Assembly: GCA_013388685.1 (NCBI GenBank)
Contig: JACAET010000031.1
Span: 124,001-188,000, forward strand
Direction of reading: 5' to 3'
From: Chloroflexota bacterium
GTDB taxonomy: Bacteria; Chloroflexota; Anaerolineae; Anaerolineales; Villigracilaceae
Length of the DNA: 64,000 nt
This document shows positions 1 through 9,138 of the stretch, piece by piece (position 1 is the stretch's first letter; each line of letters starts with the position of its first letter). The notes below the pieces were generated by a model that was not told the origin of the DNA, ran no database searches, and saw only the letters and a list, made by a program, of their open reading frames with translations. Made by a program: the position numbers and the translations under genes.

Positions 1-647
1 CGCTTGCCGATTTGTTGATTGATCTCCCGCGCACCACCCAGATTCTCTATCCGAAGGACATCGGCTTCATCCTCGTCAGCATGGGCGTGGGACCGGGGCA
101 AAAAGTGCTGGAAGCCGGGACAGGCTCCGGGGCTATGACGACCGCCCTGGCATACGCGGTTGGGGGTGAGGGACGCGTCATTTCATATGAGATCAAGCCG
201 GACGTGCAGAATTTAGCGCGCAAGAATCTATCCCGTTTCGGGCTGGATGGGCGCGTCGACTTCAAATTGCGCGATATCGAACAGGGGCTCGACGAAACCG
301 ACGCCGATTCTTTCTTCCTCGACGTGCCGAATCCCTACGATTACATCGCCCAGGTGCGCGCCGCCCTCAAGCCCGGCGGTTTTTTGTGCTGTCTCATCCC
401 CACGTTCAACCAGGTGGAAAAAACACTCCTCGCATTGCGACAACGAAAGTTTGCATTCATCGAGGTTTGTGAAATATTCCTGCGCTACTATAAAGCCGAG
501 CCTGCCCGCCTGCGCCCCACAGATCGCATGGTGGCTCACACGGGTTTCCTGATCTTTGCCCGCCGTGTCGAACCGAGCGAAGACCCGCGCGGACTGGAAC
601 TGGCAAGGGAGGTTGGCGAAGCCATACCAGAAGAGGAGAAAAAATAA
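1..647 (+). CDS. trmI: tRNA (adenine-58-N1)-methyltransferase TrmI, 5'-truncated
   Basis: SAM-dependent enzyme that makes m1A58 in the T-loop of tRNAs. The reading frame is already open at base 3, giving LADLLIDLPRTTQILYPKD, so the gene starts upstream of the window and the TTG at 12 is unlikely to be the start. The Rossmann SAM motif EAGTGSGAMTTALA is followed by GRVISYE and then FLDVPNPY, the usual TrmI order (family knowledge). The N-terminal FPF-like domain is outside the window. The stop TAA shares one base with the ATG of the next gene (TAATG), so the two are translationally coupled. Confidence 0.9.
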   Translation, partial: LADLLIDLPRTTQILYPKDIGFILVSMGVGPGQKVLEAGTGSGAMTTALAYAVGGEGRVISYEIKPDVQNLARKNLSRFGLDGRVDFKLRDIEQGLDETDADSFFLDVPNPYDYIAQVRAALKPGGFLCCLIPTFNQVEKTLLALRQRKFAFIEVCEIFLRYYKAEPARLRPTDRMVAHTGFLIFARRVEPSEDPRGLELAREVGEAIPEEEKK

Positions 648-1177
648 TGCGTCGCATCTTTCGCCGTCAGATTCGCAAAACGCTCGCCCAGAACGTCCCC
701 CCGATCTTGCAGGAGGCAAACTTCGCCTTTTCAAAGGGTGAATATGGGCGCGCCGCCGAACTGTTCGAACCAATTGCGCGCGCCGCCGATGGACGCGGCG
801 GTCCGCGTGCGCCGCTCTTTTACCTGCAAGCCGGACGTTCACGGCTTCTTGCCGGACAGGGTGAATTGGGTGTTCCATCCTTCAGACGCGGGCTCGAACT
901 GCTCGCCCAGCGCAGGCAATTCCAACGGTTGCGTCAATTTGGAACGAGGACGATTCAAGAATTGAACGAGCGCGGCTTGAAAAACGAGGCGGCTGAGATC
1001 GAAGCATGGCTCGAATCCGTTTTGCCGGGGATGTCTGTATCTGATGCACCGGTCAAAAGAGCCGCTCTGCCAACCCACTGTCCCTCGTGCGGCGCTCCAC
1101 TGCGACCCGATGAAACCGAATGGCTGGATGAAGTCACAGCGGAATGCGGCTATTGTGGAAGCCCGGTCAGAGAATAA
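647..1177 (+). CDS. Zinc-ribbon protein of unknown function
   Basis: 176 residues. The first ~110 residues look helical and TPR-like, with repeated Arg/Leu/Gln-rich amphipathic stretches such as GEYGRAAELFEPIARAA. The C-terminus has two CxxC pairs, HCPSCGAPL and AECGYCGSP, that form a classic zinc ribbon. Its start overlaps the trmI stop and its stop overlaps the next ATG (TAATG in both places), which places it in a tightly coupled three-gene operon. The helical front plus ribbon suggests a protein- or RNA-binding adaptor. No specific family was recognised. Confidence 0.75.
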   Translation: MRRIFRRQIRKTLAQNVPPILQEANFAFSKGEYGRAAELFEPIARAADGRGGPRAPLFYLQAGRSRLLAGQGELGVPSFRRGLELLAQRRQFQRLRQFGTRTIQELNERGLKNEAAEIEAWLESVLPGMSVSDAPVKRAALPTHCPSCGAPLRPDETEWLDEVTAECGYCGSPVRE

Positions 1178-1866
1178 TGCCCGTCAAACGACAAAATCGG
1201 CTCTGGTTGTTCTCGCTTTTGGCAAACATTCATCGCTTCGTGCACCCGCACCAACCCGATATGTCCATCACCGTGAGCGAAGAGTACATCTCGCGAAAAT
1301 TGAGTCAGGCGCTTCCGCCCGCCGGTTCATCGTCCGACGGCTCTTCGGAGGTTGCGCTCGATGAAAACACGCGTCTCAAGTGCGCGGCGGTTCTTGTCCC
1401 GCTGGTGTGGGAACACGAGGAATGGCATTTGCTTTACACCCGCCGCACAGACAGGGTCGAATCGCACAAGGGACAGGTCTCTTTCCCCGGCGGCGCCTGC
1501 GATGAAGGGGAGACGACGCCGGAACAAACCGCCCTGCGCGAAGCGGAAGAAGAGATTGGTATCGAATCGAAAGACGTAAGGGTGCTGGGCAGGCTTGCCA
1601 ACCTGATTACGATTACCTACTTTCGGGTGACGCCGGTGGTGGGTGTCGTCAAGTGGCCCACCGTATTTCGCGTGGGGGAGCATGAGGTGGCGCGCATATT
1701 TACAATTCCGCTTGGGTGGCTGGCAAATCCGTCGAACCGCTGGCAATTCGAACGATCCGATTCGAGGCGGAGTTTGATCGTCTATCATCCCTATGACGGT
1801 GAAATGGTCTGGGGTGCCACAGCGCGCATCACGGTGGATTTTCTGAACGCGCTGGGATATTCCTGA
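1177..1866 (+). CDS. Nudix hydrolase, CoA pyrophosphatase-like (NudL type)
   Basis: 229 residues from the ATG at 1177; a second plausible start is the ATG at 1261 (MSITVSEEY). The Nudix box is complete: GACDEGETTPEQTALREAEE continuing into EIGI, matching GX5EX7REUXEEXGU. The preceding LLYTRRTDRVESHKGQVSFPGG is the signature of the CoA-diphosphatase subgroup (UPF0035), whose members cleave CoA or acyl-CoA to 4'-phosphopantetheine and ADP. The start overlaps the upstream stop by one base and no good Shine-Dalgarno is seen at 1261, so coupled translation from 1177 is preferred. It converges on the lipoprotein gene with a 5-nt gap. Confidence 0.85.
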   Translation: MPVKRQNRLWLFSLLANIHRFVHPHQPDMSITVSEEYISRKLSQALPPAGSSSDGSSEVALDENTRLKCAAVLVPLVWEHEEWHLLYTRRTDRVESHKGQVSFPGGACDEGETTPEQTALREAEEEIGIESKDVRVLGRLANLITITYFRVTPVVGVVKWPTVFRVGEHEVARIFTIPLGWLANPSNRWQFERSDSRRSLIVYHPYDGEMVWGATARITVDFLNALGYS

Positions 1867-1871
1867 GAGGG

Positions 1872-4355
1872 TTACGGTCCTTTGTATCTCCATAATTCCC
1901 GGCCGGCGCCGTCGCCTCCATTTGCCGAGAAATACAATTGATTGTCGTACACAACAAGGAAGGAGGGGAATGAGTCGCCGTTTCGGTTGATGTCGGCGAC
2001 GCGGCTGAAATTGGAGCCGTTGAATCGCCAGAGTTCGTATCCGGCTCCGTCCCCTCCGTTGGCGGTGAAAAACAACACACCGTTGAAGACGGTCAAATAA
2101 GCGGGATTCGAATCGCCCGCGCCGGGGTTGATGTCTGCCACGCGGCTGACAGCGGAGCCGTCGTATTTCCAGAGTTCCGATCCCGTGCCGTCATTGGCGT
2201 TGGCGCTGAAATACAAGGCGTTGTTGAACAAAGTCAAATAGGACGGATTGGCATTTCCGACGCCGGCATAGATGTCGGTCACCCGGCTGGCGGTCGAGCC
2301 GTCGTATTTCCAGATTTCGGTGCCGGCGCCGTCGTTGCTGACTGCGCTGAAATACAGAGCATTATTGAACACAACCAGATGAGAGGGGTTCGAGTTGCCT
2401 GCCCCGCTGTAGATGTCGGTGACGCGCCCGACCGTCACACCGTCCGTCTGCCATAATTCGACACCGGTTCCGTCGCTGCCGTTGGCGCTGAAATACAGGC
2501 GTCCGTTGTATTCGGTCAGGAAAGACGGATTGGAGTCGCCAGGTCCGCTATGGATGTCGCTCAGTCGGCCCGCATCGTTACCGTTAAATCGCCACAATTC
2601 AATTCCCGCACCGTCATTGCCGTTGGCACTGAAATACAACTCGTTTTTATACACAGCCAGAAATGCCGGGCTGGAACCCTGCGCGCCGGAAAAGATGTCC
2701 TTTACGCGCTCCAGCATATTGGATACGCTGTCGAATCGCCAGAGTTCCGTTCCGGCGTTGTCCAAACCGGCGGCGCTGAAATACAACTTGCCATTGAACA
2801 CCGCTAAATAAGCGGGGTTGGAGTCTGCAGTTCCGGGGTTGATATCAACCACCCTCTCTGCCGCGGGAGGTATCGGCGTGGAAAGAACGACTTCCAAGGT
2901 ATATGGTTTATCCGAGGCGGAAACGTTCAAAATATCGATGTAATAATCTCCGCTGACGGGGATCGCCCCGGTAAAGTTGAGCGTTGCGCTCTGCGGTTTC
3001 AATGCCGCGCCATGGACAGGAAGCACTGCCAGTTCCAGACCGCCTGCCGGGGCGGTCAGCGTGACAGACAGGTTTTGCCCCTGCACAGCGGTCAAGATAT
3101 GACGTTCCCTGAATTTGGCTGCAGACAAGATGCCCGACAATGTCACCTTGTCTGACCCGCCGGGAAAATTAAGACGGATCGGTTCGGTCACTACAATGGG
3201 TTGATTCCCCTTTGCAGAGTTGCGCGGCACCCGAATCGTTGCTCCGTTCGTCAGCAAAACGTTTTGATTGGCTTCCAGCAAAACGTCGAGATCGGCATTG
3301 TAGTCCCTGGCAATGGACTCCCAGGTATCAGTGGCTTTGGCGGTGTAAAAAACCACGCACGGCGGACCAAAGATTGTGCCGTTGCTCCCAATATTCGGAA
3401 TGGTCAGCACGTCAACGGGCCAAATCTTTGCCGGGTCCCTCACCTGAGGATTGGCGTTTTTCACCGCATCGAAATCGGCGCCGTAACAACGCACGATCTG
3501 GAGCAGCCATTCCCCTTCCTGAACGTTGTGCTTGATCGTATCGCCGCGGGTATAGCCTGCAGGCGGATTGGCAACCACAGCCGTATTGGCAATCTTGATT
3601 TCAAGTGGTTGAATGCTGGTTGCGCCGCCGCCGGTGGCCATCACACTGAAGACCAATTGATTACTCGTCCTGTCGTTTTCGGATGTGGTATAGGAGGCGC
3701 TGCAGGAAATGGACGCGCCCGGTTCGAGGGTAATATTTTGCGCCCCGCAATTGACGCTCCCCAGGCGGCTGTCATTAAGAACAAATTGCGCGGGACCCAG
3801 CGCGGCTGTTCCTGTATTCTTGACGACAAACGCAAACGTAATAACCTGTTCCGCCCGGTTGTAGGCGGCGGGTGTAGTGTTGCCTGTAACCTCCAGCACT
3901 TTGATCAACGTTACCTGAACTACAGTCGAAATCGTATTCGATGCCACTCCCCCGGCGCTGGCGGTGGCATGGCTTGTAATCGAACCGGCGTTCAAGTCTG
4001 CCTGGGTCAGTTCATAGGAAGACGAGCAAATCAGACTTTCTCCCGGGTCGAGTTCGGCATCGTTATCACCCACCGTGCCGACATCGGGACAGGCAACCGT
4101 TTTCCTGTCGTCAGCCACAGCCACAGGTCCCGCAAGCGGCGTGGTCCCCTTATTGGTCACCACATATTGATAGGCAACGATATCCCCCACCGAATCAAAG
4201 ACCCCGGTCTGGGACTGCACCGTCAGTTCCAGCGCGGCGGCTTCCCTGGAAAGAACACCCTGCGGACTCGGCGTAGCGCCTCCCCCAAAATTGCAGGCAT
4301 TCAGTATGACGGCAAGGACAACCGCTATCGAACTGATGGGAAGAAATCTTTTCAT
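1872..4355 (-). CDS. Large lipoprotein with LysM and ELWxxDGT repeats
   Basis: 827 residues. The N-terminal signal ends in a lipobox (AVILNAC, Cys at about 21). Residues ~35-260 hold two DUF11/CARDB-like beta domains (DPGESLICSSSYELT, EPGASISCSASYTTS). Two LysM-like modules follow (~265-320 and ~330-378), then a PPC-like beta domain. The last ~320 residues are seven tandem units of ~44 residues, each with LYFSANGxDGAGxELWRF, the ELWxxDGT/hyalin-type repeat. The protein is probably surface-anchored and binds peptidoglycan or glycan through LysM; its ligand is unknown. The start has AAGGAAG upstream. The repeats are similar in DNA as well as protein, with a period of ~132-135 bp. Confidence 0.8.
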   Translation of the reverse strand: MKRFLPISSIAVVLAVILNACNFGGGATPSPQGVLSREAAALELTVQSQTGVFDSVGDIVAYQYVVTNKGTTPLAGPVAVADDRKTVACPDVGTVGDNDAELDPGESLICSSSYELTQADLNAGSITSHATASAGGVASNTISTVVQVTLIKVLEVTGNTTPAAYNRAEQVITFAFVVKNTGTAALGPAQFVLNDSRLGSVNCGAQNITLEPGASISCSASYTTSENDRTSNQLVFSVMATGGGATSIQPLEIKIANTAVVANPPAGYTRGDTIKHNVQEGEWLLQIVRCYGADFDAVKNANPQVRDPAKIWPVDVLTIPNIGSNGTIFGPPCVVFYTAKATDTWESIARDYNADLDVLLEANQNVLLTNGATIRVPRNSAKGNQPIVVTEPIRLNFPGGSDKVTLSGILSAAKFRERHILTAVQGQNLSVTLTAPAGGLELAVLPVHGAALKPQSATLNFTGAIPVSGDYYIDILNVSASDKPYTLEVVLSTPIPPAAERVVDINPGTADSNPAYLAVFNGKLYFSAAGLDNAGTELWRFDSVSNMLERVKDIFSGAQGSSPAFLAVYKNELYFSANGNDGAGIELWRFNGNDAGRLSDIHSGPGDSNPSFLTEYNGRLYFSANGSDGTGVELWQTDGVTVGRVTDIYSGAGNSNPSHLVVFNNALYFSAVSNDGAGTEIWKYDGSTASRVTDIYAGVGNANPSYLTLFNNALYFSANANDGTGSELWKYDGSAVSRVADINPGAGDSNPAYLTVFNGVLFFTANGGDGAGYELWRFNGSNFSRVADINRNGDSFPSFLVVYDNQLYFSANGGDGAGRELWRYKGP

Positions 4356-4509
4356 AATTCACTTCCTTGTAAAGGGTAAATATCAGTACGCTCGTTTACA
4401 CAGTTTTCGACCCGCTGAGTATCAGTATAGATAATATAGCCCGAAAATACAAGCCCTGAACAAGTCCATCGCCGGCATACTCCGCTGAAGGTCAGCGTCC
4501 ACCCAAACG

Positions 4510-4540
4510 AAAAAGCCCCGTCTTGCAGACGGGGCTTTTT
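4510..4540 (-). terminator. Intrinsic terminator after the Flp pilin gene
   Basis: Perfect stem AAAAGCCCCGTC / GACGGGGCTTTT with loop TTGCA. The U-run lies on the minus strand, 18 nt beyond the pilin stop, so the pilin is a monocistronic unit. Confidence 0.85.
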
Positions 4541-4557
4541 CTGGTTTGCGGTGATGA

Positions 4558-4707
4558 TTACGGAAGCGAACTGTTAATGGTGCTGAAGGTGTTACCGATC
4601 TTGGGTCCGAGCAGGCGCATGACGGCAATCACGACGATGGCGACGAGGGCGAGGATGATCGCATACTCAACCAGACCTTGACCTTTTTCTTTGGGGGCGA
4701 ATAACAT
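4558..4707 (-). CDS. Flp/Fap-type (type IVb) pilin
   Basis: 49-residue precursor beginning MLFAPKEKGQGLVEYAII and ending in a short polar tail (GNTFSTINSSLP). The class IVb prepilin pattern is clear: Gly9 as the cleavage residue, then QGLVEY with Glu at +5 and Tyr at +6, followed by an ~18-residue hydrophobic helix (AIILALVAIVVIAVM). AAAGGA lies 9 nt before the ATG. Family members polymerise into Tad pili for adhesion after processing by a TadV-type peptidase. No tad genes (ATPase, peptidase, secretin) are in the window, so either it is an orphan or the machinery lies elsewhere. Confidence 0.85.
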   Translation of the reverse strand: MLFAPKEKGQGLVEYAIILALVAIVVIAVMRLLGPKIGNTFSTINSSLP

Positions 4708-5008
4708 GGCGGTAAATCCTTTCGTGAAAATGATTTTGTCTCCCGGGGACCATCCCCGGATTGCTTCCTATTGTATCCGGCTCTTGAAAATGCACAAGAC
4801 CCAAAAGGGGGAATGCACTTGCAACCTTGTTAGGCTTAACAAACCGATAACCCCGGCGCTGGAACAAAGTGCGCGGAAAGCCCGTTGCAAGGAAATGGCT
4901 CTGATACCCAAAACGACGCGCGGAATGAACTTTCCGAACCGACCGCGCTTTGTTTCACGATTCAGCCCCCATATTGACACGTCTTCCCCCATCCGGTATA
5001 AGGTTTAC
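4708..5008. promoter_or_regulatory. Divergent intergenic region with a consensus promoter for the lytic transglycosylase
   Basis: No gene in these ~300 bases. On the plus strand TTGACA at 4974-4979 and TATAAG at 4997-5002 are separated by 17 nt. The -10 box ends 6 nt before the ATG at 5009, so transcription should start on or next to the start codon. The other half must carry the minus-strand promoter of the pilin gene, which could not be placed with confidence. Confidence 0.75.
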
Positions 5009-7426
5009 ATGAATCCGACCAACAAAATCTTCCTGGTATGGATCGTTCTGGCGCTTTCCGCCTGTCAGGCGATGCCCGCCTCCCTGCCGACCCCCACCCC
5101 CACCCTCACTGCAGGACCTCCGCCCACATCCACACCTTCCCCTTCGCCAACTCCGTTGCCAACGCCCGTTCCCGTGATTCGCGTCGAATCGGGGGACCGC
5201 GCCTTGTTCCTCGGCGATTACGAGCAGGCGCGCCAACACTACGCCGCCGCATTGAACGAATCCACAGATCGGGCAATACAAGCCGCCGCACTTTGGGGTT
5301 TGGGGCGGACGGACCTTGAAGACGAACGTTACCAATCCGCCATAGAAGCGCTCAACCAATTGGTCAACGAATATCCCGAATCGACCTATGCCGCGCGCGC
5401 CTATTTTCTCATGGGCAAGGCATATTTCGAACTGGAGCAATTCACCCCGGCGGCAGACGCTTACAACACCTATCTGACGCGCGTGCCGGGCGTATTGGAC
5501 GCGTACGTTCAAGAATACCGCGCCGACGCGCTCTACAACGCCGGAGACTATACCAACGCCATCAATGCCTACACCGCCGCGCTCAACGCCTCGCGTCTCG
5601 ACGATGGGCTGAATTTGCAAATCAAAATTGCCCAAGCCCGATTCGACTTCGGCGATTACGCCGGGGCGCTGACGATGTTCGATCAGATCTTCACTTCGGC
5701 AACAGACGATTACACCCGCGCCCAAATGGACTTCCTTGCAGGCAACACCCACATCCGGCTTGGACAAACGCCCCAGGCGCAGGCGAGATATCTGCACGCC
5801 GTCGAAAACTATCCGCTTTCCTATTTCTCCTATCTTGCCCTGATTGAACTCCTGAACGCTAATGTCCCGGTTGACGACCTCGACCGCGGTCTCGTGGATT
5901 ATTTCGCCGGGCAATATGACATTGCACTCGTCGCGTTGGACAGATATATCGAAACCAATCAGACAAACCCCGCCAATGACGGGACAGCCCACTATTACCG
6001 CGCGTTGACCCTGCGCGAATTGAAGCGCACCGCTGAAGCCATCGCCGCACTCGACAACTTCATCGAGGCATATCCCGCCCATCCGCGCTGGGCAGACGCC
6101 TGGCAGGACAAAGCCTTCTTGGAATGGGCAGTTCAAAAAGAGTATGAAACGGCGGCGAAAACGCTCCTGGATTTCGTTGCCGCCGTACCTGCCTCTTCCC
6201 TGGCCCCCGACTTTCTGATGAACGCCGCGCGTATCACCGAGCGCGGCGGCAGGCTGGAGGAAGCCGCCCAAATTTGGGAGCGCGTGGCAAACGAATATCC
6301 TTCCAGCCCGCAAGTGCCCGATGCGCTTTTTCTCGCCGGTATTTCGCGGTATCGTCTGACGGATTACAACGGCGCGCTCGCCCTCTTTCAAAGGGACCTT
6401 TTGCTCTCCACCCAGTCAGACGACCTGGCTCGCGCGTATCTTTGGATCGGCAAAACGCAGGAACAGATGGGCGATCGGGCTTCGGCTGAGAAATCCTGGC
6501 AGCAGGCGCTGTTGAGCGATCCCGCCGGTTATTACAGCCTGCGAGCGGAGGATATTCTTTTGAATCGCCCGCCTTTTGAATCGCCTCCCTCGATCAACCT
6601 CGCCATTGACCTTTCCGCGGAACGAAAAGAGGCGGAAGTCTGGTTCCGTGTAACCTTCGGGCTCCCTCCAGATACAAACCTCACGGGTCCCGGCGCGCTT
6701 GCACAAGACGCCCGATTTATTCGGGGAACCGAGTTATGGGAATTGGGCATGTACAACGAAGCGCGGCGCGAATTCGAGGCGCTGAGGGAAGCGGTCAAAT
6801 CGAATCCTTCCGAAAGTTTTCGCCTCGCCAACCATTTGATGGATATCGGGGCATACCGCACAGCCATCTTTGCCGCGCGCGAAGTACTCACTCTCGCCGG
6901 TTTGCAAAGCCAGCCCGCTTCTCTCACCGCGCCCGCTTATTTCAATCACATCCGCTACGGATTGTATTACCGGGAATTGATCCTCCCGGAGGAAGAAAGA
7001 TACGGACTCGACCCCCTGTTCATGTTCAGTGTAATCCGACAGGAAAGCCTGTTCGAGGGATTTGTCCGGTCTGCCGCCGGCGCGCGCGGATTGATGCAAA
7101 TCATCCCGTCAACTGGCGCGCAAATCGCGAACGAACTCAACTGGCCCCCTGCTTACACCGAAGATGATCTCTACCGCCCCAACGTCAGCATTCGTTTTGG
7201 GACGTATTATCTGGATAAAAACCGTGATCTGCTTGGCGGGAGCATGTACGCAAGCCTGGCGGCATACAATGCCGGTCCCGGCAACGCGCTGGTTTGGAAG
7301 GAACTGGCTGGAGACGACCCGGACCTTTTCCTCGAAACCATCCGCTTCCAAGAAACGCGTGACTACATCCGTTTCATTTATGAAATCTACAACACCTACA
7401 GAAAACTATACAGCCCGATGAATTGA
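5009..7426 (+). CDS. Lytic murein transglycosylase lipoprotein, Slt70-like
   Basis: 805 residues from the ATG at 5009. The open frame extends upstream to 4691 but passes through the promoter. The N-terminus is a lipoprotein signal (LVLALSAC-like, Cys about 16) followed by a Pro/Thr linker. Residues ~50-600 are about a dozen TPR units (ALWGLGRTDLEDERYQSAIEA and similar). The C-terminal ~150 residues are an SLT domain with the catalytic Glu in IRQESLF, then GARGLMQIIP and AAYNAGPG. The enzyme cleaves peptidoglycan to 1,6-anhydro-muropeptides, with the TPR superhelix presumably gripping the glycan. The gene is monocistronic and converges on the aminotransferase. Confidence 0.92.
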   Translation: MNPTNKIFLVWIVLALSACQAMPASLPTPTPTLTAGPPPTSTPSPSPTPLPTPVPVIRVESGDRALFLGDYEQARQHYAAALNESTDRAIQAAALWGLGRTDLEDERYQSAIEALNQLVNEYPESTYAARAYFLMGKAYFELEQFTPAADAYNTYLTRVPGVLDAYVQEYRADALYNAGDYTNAINAYTAALNASRLDDGLNLQIKIAQARFDFGDYAGALTMFDQIFTSATDDYTRAQMDFLAGNTHIRLGQTPQAQARYLHAVENYPLSYFSYLALIELLNANVPVDDLDRGLVDYFAGQYDIALVALDRYIETNQTNPANDGTAHYYRALTLRELKRTAEAIAALDNFIEAYPAHPRWADAWQDKAFLEWAVQKEYETAAKTLLDFVAAVPASSLAPDFLMNAARITERGGRLEEAAQIWERVANEYPSSPQVPDALFLAGISRYRLTDYNGALALFQRDLLLSTQSDDLARAYLWIGKTQEQMGDRASAEKSWQQALLSDPAGYYSLRAEDILLNRPPFESPPSINLAIDLSAERKEAEVWFRVTFGLPPDTNLTGPGALAQDARFIRGTELWELGMYNEARREFEALREAVKSNPSESFRLANHLMDIGAYRTAIFAAREVLTLAGLQSQPASLTAPAYFNHIRYGLYYRELILPEEERYGLDPLFMFSVIRQESLFEGFVRSAAGARGLMQIIPSTGAQIANELNWPPAYTEDDLYRPNVSIRFGTYYLDKNRDLLGGSMYASLAAYNAGPGNALVWKELAGDDPDLFLETIRFQETRDYIRFIYEIYNTYRKLYSPMN

Positions 7427-7505
7427 CCGACAGAGTTCGCCCATCCGGAATAAGCCTCAAGAAAGTAACATCAACAGCGGAGGTTTGGAATGGCGGCTTG
7501 GTAAC

Positions 7506-8696
7506 TTATCTGCCTGCCCTGGATAACACATCGGGCAAGATGCGCGCCGCCTCCGCCACTTGTTCCGTCGAACAGGAAAAGGCAAAACGAATGTGACCCT
7601 GACCGGCCGGTCCAAAAGCGGAACCGGGAGAGGAGCCAATCCCGGCAGTGTCAATGAGGTAATTGGTCATGGACCAGTCGTCGTTCTTTCCATCGTAGCC
7701 GGGCCAGGCGGGCAGGATTCGCGCCCACAAGTAGAACGCGCCGCCGGGTTTGAAGGCTTTCAAATACGGCGTTTCCTTCAAGGCGTCGAACAGGATATCG
7801 CGTCGCTTTTGGTATTCCCGCGCCATGGACTTTGTCGCCTCCTGCGGACCGGTCAGCGCCGCCGCCGCGCCGTACTGAGTCACCGAGTTGACACCGTTGA
7901 TGGTGCAACGCACGAGCTTTTTGATCCGTTCGAGCAACAACGGGTCATGGATCACAAGATAACCCAGGCGGAGTCCACTCATCGCATAGGTCTTCGACAT
8001 GGAATACACGCTGATGGTCCGGCTTTGCGCGCCGGGCAGGGACCCGAGGCTGACATGCACCGCTCCGTCATACAGCACATGTTCATAGGCTTCATCGCTG
8101 ACGAGAAACAGATTGTGGCGCTCGGCAATTTGCGCAATGACGCTCAACGTTTCGCGTGAAGCCACCGCGCCAATCGGATTTTGAGGCGTATTCACAAAGA
8201 TCGCTTTGGTACGCGGCGTGATCGCCGCTTCGATTTCGTCAGGGTCATACTGATAGCCGCGCTCCTCGCGCAACACCACCGGCACAGGCTTGCCGCCGCC
8301 AAGCCGGATGTTCTCCGCGATCTCCGTCCACATGGGATCGGGCAGGATGACCTCGTCCCCCGGTTCCAGCATGGCGCGAAACAGGATGTACAACCCGTGC
8401 ATGGCGCCGTTGGTAACCACCACATGGTCGTCGCTTGGAACGGACAGACGGTTCTCCGTTGTCACTTTTTGGAAGATCGCTTTGCGCAGGAGAGGAATTC
8501 CAGTGGATGCGGTGTAATGGGTCTGCCCATCCCGAAGCGCCTGTTCCATCGCTTCGCGCACATGAATCGGGATATCGAAGGACGGATCTCCCGATTCCAA
8601 TCGGAGAACCCGGCGGCCGCGCGCCTGCTGATCGAGCAGACGGTCGCGCACCTGCACAATCGCCCCCAATGAAACCGAATCGACAATGTGACTCAT
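7506..8696 (-). CDS. Class I pyridoxal-phosphate aminotransferase
   Basis: 396 residues starting MSHIVDSVSLGAIVQVRD. The start is set by AGGAGAG just upstream and by the promoter at 8727-8755, which excludes the longer open frame. The fold-type I signature is visible: GDPSFDIP near the N-terminus, TNGAMHGLY, VNTPQNPIG, VSDEAYEHVLYDG, and the PLP lysine in YSMSKTYAMSGLRLGYLV. It resembles the aspartate/aromatic aminotransferase (subgroup I-gamma) family. The substrate cannot be assigned from sequence alone. Confidence 0.85.
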   Translation of the reverse strand: MSHIVDSVSLGAIVQVRDRLLDQQARGRRVLRLESGDPSFDIPIHVREAMEQALRDGQTHYTASTGIPLLRKAIFQKVTTENRLSVPSDDHVVVTNGAMHGLYILFRAMLEPGDEVILPDPMWTEIAENIRLGGGKPVPVVLREERGYQYDPDEIEAAITPRTKAIFVNTPQNPIGAVASRETLSVIAQIAERHNLFLVSDEAYEHVLYDGAVHVSLGSLPGAQSRTISVYSMSKTYAMSGLRLGYLVIHDPLLLERIKKLVRCTINGVNSVTQYGAAAALTGPQEATKSMAREYQKRRDILFDALKETPYLKAFKPGGAFYLWARILPAWPGYDGKNDDWSMTNYLIDTAGIGSSPGSAFGPAGQGHIRFAFSCSTEQVAEAARILPDVLSRAGR

Positions 8697-8726
8697 GAAC
8701 GTCTCTCCTGTAGGTAAATTGGCGGG

Positions 8727-8755
8727 ATTATGACATAACCAGCCACTCTGCACAA
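8727..8755 (-). promoter_or_regulatory. Promoter of the aminotransferase gene
   Basis: Read on the minus strand: TTGTGC, 17-nt spacer, CATAAT. Predicted start near 8720 leaves a ~24-nt leader that contains the AGGAGAG ribosome site, a conventional leadered arrangement in contrast to the leaderless genes of this window. Confidence 0.7.
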
Positions 8756-8760
8756 GAGGC

Positions 8761-8790
8761 AAAAAAGCCCCGATCCGTTGCATCGGGGCT
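8761..8790 (-). terminator. Intrinsic terminator of the DUF167 gene cluster
   Basis: Stem AGCCCCGAT / ATCGGGGCT with a 7-nt loop, followed on the minus strand by a run of six U. It lies 28 nt past the DUF167 stop and separates this cluster from the aminotransferase promoter. Confidence 0.85.
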
Positions 8791-8818
8791 CATGGTCATT
8801 TACGAACGACAGGCGGGG

Positions 8819-9130
8819 TCATCCCAGGTGCGCCAGGATGCGCTGGTGAGCGGTTTCGACATCCATATTCACGACGGAAATCAATTTATCGCGCCCGGCG
8901 TTCCCGGCGACGATATCCAATTGCGATTTGGGCACGCCGAGGATTTCGGAGAGGTATGCAATCAGCGCGTCGTTCGCTTCGTTATCGGTCGGCGGCGCGG
9001 CAATGCGCACTTTGATGGTGCCATCATCGAGGATTTCGACGATTTCGTTCCGGCTTGCCCGTGGTGTCACGCGCACCGCGATGGCGGAACCTTTTTGTCC
9101 ATCATGCAATTTGAATTTACGTTCAGTCAT
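8819..9130 (-). CDS. DUF167 (YggU-like) protein
   Basis: 103 residues. The core GSAIAVRVTPRASRNEI followed by APPTDNEANDALIAYLSEIL and SQLDIVAGNAGRDKLI is the DUF167 pattern (RVxPrAkrn...APPveGkANeal...iv.G..sR.K). Function is unknown across the family. It sits directly downstream of yggT and yggS, the conserved order in many bacteria, and is the last gene before the terminator. Confidence 0.88.
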   Translation of the reverse strand: MTERKFKLHDGQKGSAIAVRVTPRASRNEIVEILDDGTIKVRIAAPPTDNEANDALIAYLSEILGVPKSQLDIVAGNAGRDKLISVVNMDVETAHQRILAHLG

Positions 9131-9138
9131 TGTTCACC

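Noticed and set aside
1872..2820. ~132-135-bp tandem units considered as CRISPR
   Set aside because: Repeats are coding and much longer and more divergent than CRISPR repeats; no spacers.
3201..4379. 392-codon plus-strand ORF opposite the lipoprotein gene
   Set aside because: No signal or domain; lipoprotein frame has lipobox and repeats.
4691..5008. N-terminal extension of the lytic transglycosylase
   Set aside because: It covers the promoter and precedes the lipoprotein signal sequence.
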